NCBI GenBank assembly: GCA_030597995.1
Contig: JAUVQV010000005.1
Location: 1 to 13,215, forward strand
Source of the DNA: Candidatus Rokuibacteriota bacterium
Lineage (GTDB): Bacteria > JAUVQV01
Direction: 5' to 3'
Length of the DNA: 13,215 nt
A program made the position numbers and the translations under genes. The notes under the pieces are model-generated. The model was not told the DNA's origin. It searched no databases and saw only the letters and a list, made by a program, of their open reading frames with translations. This document shows, piece by piece, positions 10,485 through 13,215 of the stretch. Each line of letters opens with the position of its first letter. Position 1 is the first letter of the stretch.

Positions 10485-10760
10485 GTGGAGAAGGGGTGGG
10501 GGGATTACGGGGTGGCCACTTTTCAGTCCACCCACTCCGTCCTGAAGGCCGAAAAGACATTAAAGGATGCCGGACTCGCAGCCGTCCGACTCGTACCCGT
10601 CCCCAGTCAGATCTCTTCAGACTGTGGGGTAACGGTTCGTTTCCTCCTTTCCGACCGGGACCGGGCCAGGGAACTGCTGCGGGGGCTTTCTGCCGACCTG
10701 GAGGGGTTCTTCGCTCAAACTGCCGGCGGCTGGGAACCGCTGTCCACAGAGAACTCCTGA
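10485..10760 (+). CDS. DUF3343 family small protein
   Basis: A 91-residue cytoplasmic protein of the DUF3343 type, of unproven biochemistry. The family pattern is clear: VATFQSTHSVLKAEKTLKDAG (about 10-30), a helix-strand unit leading to VPVPSQISSDCGVTVRF, with C47 in the conserved SSDCG. A single exposed Cys in a small ferredoxin-like or TusA/YedF-like fold suggests a sulfur or selenium carrier; comparative genomics links such genes with selenium traits (from memory, not tested here). The GTG start is well supported: AAGGAG (10472-10477), lying in the last codons of the desulfurase gene, is 7 bp upstream. The TTG at 10443 would add 14 residues overlapping that gene and is disfavoured. The 4-bp gap argues for an obligate partnership with the desulfurase. 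Confidence 0.86.
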   Translation: MEKGWGDYGVATFQSTHSVLKAEKTLKDAGLAAVRLVPVPSQISSDCGVTVRFLLSDRDRARELLRGLSADLEGFFAQTAGGWEPLSTENS

Positions 10761-10772
10761 GATCTCCCACAC

Positions 10773-10784
10773 GGCCTTTTGGCC
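10773..10784. repeat. Short GGCC-TTTT-GGCC hairpin before selC
   Basis: A 4-bp perfect stem with a TTTT loop lies 12 bp after the DUF3343 stop; a TTTTT run follows at 10791-10795. It could slow or end transcription from the desulfurase unit before the selC promoter, but the stem is short and the T run is 6 bp away, so it is not a convincing intrinsic terminator. Confidence 0.3.
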
Positions 10785-10785
10785 C

Positions 10786-10813
10786 TCGACTTTTTCCTGC
10801 TATACGCTATAAT
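10786..10813 (+). promoter_or_regulatory. Candidate promoter of the tRNA-Sec gene
   Basis: A perfect TATAAT -10 box (10808-10813) with TCGACT (10786-10791, four of six matches to TTGACA) 16 bp upstream. The mature tRNA begins at 10825, so transcription would start only a few bases before it, as is common for strong stable-RNA promoters. A pyrimidine and GC stretch (CCGCCC) fills the discriminator region. Confidence 0.62.
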
Positions 10814-10824
10814 TCCGCCCATCT

Positions 10825-10923
10825 GGGAGTGGATGGGTCGCTGGTGGGCTCCCCGGACTTCAAATCCGGTCGGCGGGCGCTAATCACGTCCGCGGTGGGT
10901 TCGATTCCCACACGCTCCCGCCA
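10825..10923 (+). tRNA. selC: tRNA-Sec (anticodon UCA)
   Basis: Selenocysteine tRNA, charged with Ser, converted by SelA and delivered by SelB to UGA codons. It is 99 nt including an encoded CCA. The anticodon stem CCGGA/TCCGG closes the loop CTTCAAA with anticodon TCA (10860-10862). The long variable arm is a perfect 7-bp stem GCGGGCG/CGTCCGC (one G-U) with loop CTAATCA. The T arm is GTGGG/CCCAC with loop TTCGATT. The acceptor stem GGGAGTG pairs with CGCTCCC; the eighth position, expected to pair in bacterial tRNA-Sec, shows G opposite A. The D arm can form GGGTC/GGCTC with wobble pairs around TGGT. The discriminator is G, as in E. coli. It implies that selA, selB, selD and selenoprotein genes exist elsewhere in the genome; none is in the window. 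Confidence 0.96.
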
Positions 10924-11001
10924 TCTGTATGAACACGTCGGCAGACCGAGAAGGCTTCCAGTGAAGAGTCAGGGCGTGCGGCATGCCACGGCGAGGTCGA
11001 T

Positions 11002-11355
11002 TTGAGACGAACACTGAGCATGACGGTTTTGGCTCTGTGCCTGTGTGGGTTTTCACTCGCCGGCATTGCGGTCGGCAGCGTCACGCTTAAAGAGGTCGTT
11101 TTCTGGGGCTTGCTTATTCCTTTCGGGTCACTGGGGTTAGGGTTGTGCTCAGCGATTGCCGCGGTCGGAGTCTGGAAGATGAAGCGCTGGGCATATCAGG
11201 CGCTCATGCTGTGGTCGGCGATATCCTTGTTGAACTTTTTCTTGCTTCAAATTACACTCCTTCGGCTTTCCCTGGTAACATTTTTCCCGGCGCTCCTCTT
11301 TGTTGCTATCGTTCTGAGCTTTCTCACCCGCTCCGTGAGAAGGCACCTCGGATAA
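11002..11355 (+). CDS. Small integral membrane protein, about four TM helices
   Basis: Function not recognised. The 117-residue frame is almost entirely hydrophobic: helices at about 6-25, 31-54, 61-80 and 84-108, with basic residues at the N-terminus, a basic loop near residue 60 (KMKRW) and a basic C-terminus (RSVRRHLG), so both ends are probably cytoplasmic. The TTG at 11002 has GAGGT 4 bp upstream; ATG 11020, six codons later, is the alternative. It lies 78 bp after selC and could be read from the selC promoter, or stand alone. It converges on the HNH gene. Coding potential rests on the regular hydrophobic pattern and the basic flanks, not on a known family. Confidence 0.66.
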   Translation: MRRTLSMTVLALCLCGFSLAGIAVGSVTLKEVVFWGLLIPFGSLGLGLCSAIAAVGVWKMKRWAYQALMLWSAISLLNFFLLQITLLRLSLVTFFPALLFVAIVLSFLTRSVRRHLG

Positions 11356-11375
11356 CAGCGCGGTAATCGTTTCCC

Positions 11376-11401
11376 TTTTCGGGGGTGCCCCGCCCCCAAA
11401 A
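11376..11401. repeat. G/C-rich hairpin in the convergent intergenic gap
   Basis: TTTT-C-GGGGG, a 7-nt loop, then CCCCC-AAAA: a nine-pair stem with one bulged C, 20 bp past the membrane-protein stop. The T run is on the 5' side and the A run on the 3' side when read on either strand, so neither transcript would carry a U tract after the stem. It can fold and may block or protect transcript ends, but it is not a canonical intrinsic terminator. Confidence 0.5.
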
Positions 11402-11410
11402 TCCATGATG

Positions 11411-11501
11411 CTGCCCTGGCGAGGCGTCGCCGGAGCGAACGCGGAAGCGTACTATACTGTACGCTGCACAAGTGAGCGAGGGCGCAACGAAGCCAGGGCA
11501 G
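11411..11501. repeat. 91-bp compound inverted repeat (REP/MITE-like)
   Basis: Outer arms CTGCCCTGGC (11411-11420) and GCCAGGGCAG (11492-11501) are perfect 10-bp inverse complements. Centred inside is a second perfect inverted repeat, AGCGTAC (11446-11452) and GTACGCT (11459-11465) around TATACT. The intervening arms share GAGCGA and similar GCG...GAAGC strings. The element fills the gap between convergent genes and encodes nothing plausible. The nested symmetry suggests a repetitive extragenic palindrome or a small non-autonomous element; genomic copies would be needed to prove it. No flanking target duplication was obvious. Confidence 0.55.
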
Positions 11502-11516
11502 AAAAGGGCCTCGTGA

Positions 11517-11828
11517 TCAGGGCCGCCCGCGGCTGTGCTCATCGTCGTGGCAATAAACGCACAGGTTTTCCCAGTTGGAACCATCGGGAGGATTATTGCG
11601 GTGATTCCCATCCTTGTGGTGGACCGTCAGGAGGTGCCGCTCCTTTTCATCAAACTCTCGAGCGCATTTGGCACAGATCAGCCCGTGAATCTTGAGGGAG
11701 CGATCACGGTAGGTTTCAGTCGGAGCTGCGTCTCGCTTCAGTTCCCGCACAATGTCAGCCACCGATTTCGCTTCCTCTGCATTTTTCCGTCCCAGGTCCC
11801 TTTTCACGCTGAATTGTCTGTTTCTCAT
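11517..11828 (-). CDS. YajD-like HNH nuclease-domain protein
   Basis: A 103-residue protein with a C-terminal HNH/beta-beta-alpha-metal domain like E. coli YajD. The zinc cysteines are C52/C55 (CAKC) and C90/C93 (CVYC). The catalytic-type HH is H70-H71 (TVHHKDGN), followed by NNPPDGSNWENLC and H94/H98 (CHDDEH). The N-terminal 45 residues are basic and helical. It ends just after the HNH core, lacking the tail seen in E. coli. ATG 11828 has no Shine-Dalgarno and is 49 bp downstream of the AIR-synthase-like stop, so it may be expressed by read-through from that gene. Such stand-alone HNH proteins are usually host genes of unknown role; no toxin, immunity or phage partner is adjacent. Confidence 0.88.
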   Translation of the reverse strand: MRNRQFSVKRDLGRKNAEEAKSVADIVRELKRDAAPTETYRDRSLKIHGLICAKCAREFDEKERHLLTVHHKDGNHRNNPPDGSNWENLCVYCHDDEHSRGRP

Positions 11829-11877
11829 TGTGGCACCATTTGCGACGCGTGGAATCCCGACTCAACAACCAGGAGGA

Positions 11878-12963
11878 TCATTCACTTTCCGTTTCCGCGG
11901 CCAGGGCCTTTCCATAAGCCTCCCAGAAAGGATCCACCCTCGGGTGTTCCAGCGACTGCTCTTTCCCCTTTTCCACCAGGGTGATGCCGTGGTCTTCCGG
12001 ACAGGTTTCTCCTATCATGGCCGCCGCGATCCCCCGGGCGGCCAGCCGTGAGACCACCTCGCCGGATTTCTCTTTCCGACAAGTGATGATCAGTGTTCCC
12101 TCGCTGATGGCACAAAAGGGATCCATGCCGAAGAGGCGGCAGATCTTGTCCACTTCCTCGGGCACCGGGATCCTTTCCTTCTCGATCCGCATGCCGACCC
12201 GGGACGCCCGTGCAACCTCGTAGAGTCCCCCCCAAAGGCCGCACTCGGTGGCATCGTGCATGCTGGTTACCCCTCTTTCCCTTACTCCCACCCCGGCGGC
12301 GGTCATCGCGTCCTCTACCACGGTCATTTGCCAGAACAACTCCTCCGCCCGGCGAGCAAAGTCCTCACCGTAGGCCCGGCTGACCAGGTGGGGAAAGGTC
12401 ACCGCAAAGAGCGCGCTGGCCTCGATGGCCGGACCTTTGGTGATCACGATATCCTCTCCCGGAGCGGCCATGGCCGGGGTGACATAGTCGGTCTTCGGGC
12501 CGACAGATATTACGGTCGCCCCCCCGACCATGGGGTAGTCCGTCCCCTGGTACCGGGCAGTGTGCCCCGAGGTTACCGCGATCCCCAGCTCATCGCAGGC
12601 CCGGTGCATATTTGTCCAGAGGGTGACGAAGTCCTTCTTGGTGATGCTCATGGGAAGGTTGAGGTCAATAGCCAGGTAGCGAGGCCGGAGGCCGGAGGTA
12701 GCGGCATCCGAGGCGAGGATATGGATCGCAAACCATGCCGACCTCTCCCATCCGTATTGGGGGACGACAAACACCGGGTCACAGGTGATTGCCATCACGT
12801 TGCCGCCACCGATGTCGACCACCCCGACATCTACCCCATTTTGCGGGGGTACCAGGACTGTGGGGTCACGGCGCCCCAAGTGAGGGAAGATGACTTCCTC
12901 GAAAATTTCCGGAGAGATCTTGCCGATTGCCGGCAGGTCGTTACCATTCACCGGTTTGTCCAT
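11878..12963 (-). CDS. AIR synthase-related protein (HypE/PurM/ThiL superfamily)
   Basis: A 361-residue two-domain protein of the PurM-like ATP-dependent superfamily, which includes HypE, SelD, ThiL and PurM. The N-terminal ATP-binding half shows AITCDPVFVVPQYGWERSA, then HILASDAATSGLRPR and SGHTARY...VGGATV. The C-terminal half has GVTSMHDATECGLWGG and CAISEGTLIITC. It lacks the HypE C-terminal Cys (it ends in ETESE) and the SelD catalytic Cys/Sec loop, so it is neither; the substrate is unknown. The ATG at 12963 has a strong AAGGAGG 6 bp upstream (12970-12976 on this strand) and shares TAATG with the aminotransferase stop, so the two are translationally coupled and probably act together. 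The HNH gene follows. Confidence 0.9.
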   Translation of the reverse strand: MDKPVNGNDLPAIGKISPEIFEEVIFPHLGRRDPTVLVPPQNGVDVGVVDIGGGNVMAITCDPVFVVPQYGWERSAWFAIHILASDAATSGLRPRYLAIDLNLPMSITKKDFVTLWTNMHRACDELGIAVTSGHTARYQGTDYPMVGGATVISVGPKTDYVTPAMAAPGEDIVITKGPAIEASALFAVTFPHLVSRAYGEDFARRAEELFWQMTVVEDAMTAAGVGVRERGVTSMHDATECGLWGGLYEVARASRVGMRIEKERIPVPEEVDKICRLFGMDPFCAISEGTLIITCRKEKSGEVVSRLAARGIAAAMIGETCPEDHGITLVEKGKEQSLEHPRVDPFWEAYGKALAAETESE

Positions 12964-13215
12964 TACGACCCTCCTTCGCGGTAGAAGCCCCGGATGGCTT
13001 CTGCTACCATTCTCACTTTCTCCTCTGCCAAACCCGGGTAAATCGGCATGGAGAGCACCTGATCCTGGATTTTCTCCGCCACCGGGAAGTCCCCGCGCCG
13101 GTAGCCCAGGTTAGAGAATACCGGCTGCAGATGCAGGGCCAGAGGATAATAGATCATGGTCGAGATACCCCTTTCCTCCAGATAATCCCGCAGCTCACCG
13201 CGTCGTCGAACCCGA
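12963..13215 (-). CDS. DegT/DnrJ/EryC1/StrS-type PLP aminotransferase, C-terminal part
   Basis: The last 83 residues of a sugar-aminotransferase-like protein; the gene enters from beyond the right edge. The C-terminal signature is clear: LRDYLEERGIST, MIYYPLALHLQP, LGYRRGDFPVAE, LSMPIYPGLAEE and EAIRGFY, the part that closes the active site in nucleotide-sugar 3- or 4-aminotransferases. The PLP lysine and most of the fold lie outside, so activity cannot be checked. The internal ATG at 13157 is not the start; the frame stays open to the edge. The TAA overlaps the next gene's ATG. A role in amino-sugar synthesis for a surface polysaccharide is likely by family, but the pairing with an AIR-synthase-like enzyme is unusual. 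Confidence 0.92.
   Translation of the reverse strand, partial: RVRRRGELRDYLEERGISTMIYYPLALHLQPVFSNLGYRRGDFPVAEKIQDQVLSMPIYPGLAEEKVRMVAEAIRGFYREGGS

Noticed and set aside
10758..10824. In-frame UGA read-through of the DUF3343 gene as selenocysteine
   Set aside because: The frame stays open after TGA into the selC promoter region, but the residues encoded there show no family resemblance, the protein already has full family length, and no SelB-type hairpin follows the TGA at the right distance.
10900..11001. Integrated element using the 3' end of selC as attachment site
   Set aside because: No integrase, no repeated tRNA 3' end and no phage-like gene downstream; the HNH protein is of the housekeeping YajD type.
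10496..11005. 169-codon plus-strand frame running across selC
   Set aside because: It crosses the tRNA and overlaps the DUF3343 gene in another frame; the translation is low-complexity Arg/Pro/Ser typical of out-of-frame GC-rich DNA.
11376..11401. Canonical bidirectional intrinsic terminator
   Set aside because: A/T runs are in the wrong order for a U tract on either transcript.
11511..11535. Terminator at the 3' end of the HNH gene (GGCC...GGCC then TTTT on the minus strand)
   Set aside because: Only a 4-bp stem with a 10-nt loop and a short T run; too weak to call.
11878..12963. SelD (selenophosphate synthetase) near selC
   Set aside because: Same superfamily and tempting context, but the N-terminal Gly-rich Cys/Sec loop and the following Lys of SelD are absent; the protein matches generic AIR-synthase-related proteins better.
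12256..12984. Plus-strand 242-codon frame opposite the AIR-synthase-like gene
   Set aside because: The opposite strand carries the recognised protein with a strong Shine-Dalgarno; the plus frame is its mirror and has no recognisable motif.

Overview
The window is 13.2 kb of gene-dense, GC-rich bacterial chromosome. It looks like a Gram-negative anaerobe or facultative anaerobe resembling Desulfobacterota (the former Deltaproteobacteria) or a neighbouring, possibly uncultured, phylum. The basis is the high GC, the frequent GTG/TTG starts, a divergent (YibQ-type) polysaccharide deacetylase beside a CtpA-type protease, a 131-residue protein of a type I associate with deltaproteobacteria, and a selenocysteine tRNA, which implies a selenoprotein-making cell. 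The phylum cannot be fixed from the window; an insert in the ATP synthase beta subunit also recalls the Bacteroidetes/Chlorobi side.

Layout. Positions 2-4171 (+) carry the end of an F1 ATP synthase operon, atpA (5' cut by the window edge), atpG, atpD, atpC, in the standard order with short gaps. A TrmN6-like SAM methyltransferase follows (4190-4933). Its frame has no ATG, GTG or TTG before the conserved N-terminus, so it appears to start at AUA. After a small AT-rich promoter region come a 131-residue conserved hypothetical, a 33-codon ORF overlapping both neighbours by ATGA, the CtpA-type protease (5526-6857), the divergent polysaccharide deacetylase (6914-8113) and tsaD (8162-9229). Together these suggest envelope maintenance plus tRNA t6A modification.

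The most interesting stretch is 9308-10923: a class V cysteine desulfurase-like enzyme, a DUF3343 protein with a conserved Cys, and then selC, the tRNA-Sec gene (UCA anticodon, 99 nt, long variable arm, encoded CCA) with its own TATAAT promoter. A desulfurase and a small Cys carrier beside tRNA-Sec suggest selenium mobilisation for selenocysteine synthesis, which is an inference from context and family associations.

After selC come a small four-helix membrane protein (+), a 161-bp gap holding a G/C hairpin and a 91-bp compound inverted repeat, then a minus-strand group: a YajD-like HNH protein, a HypE/PurM-type AIR-synthase-related protein, and the C-terminal part of a DegT/DnrJ/EryC1 aminotransferase running off the right edge. 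The last two share a TAATG junction and are surely co-translated. No insertion sequence, integrase, CRISPR array or prophage gene was seen.
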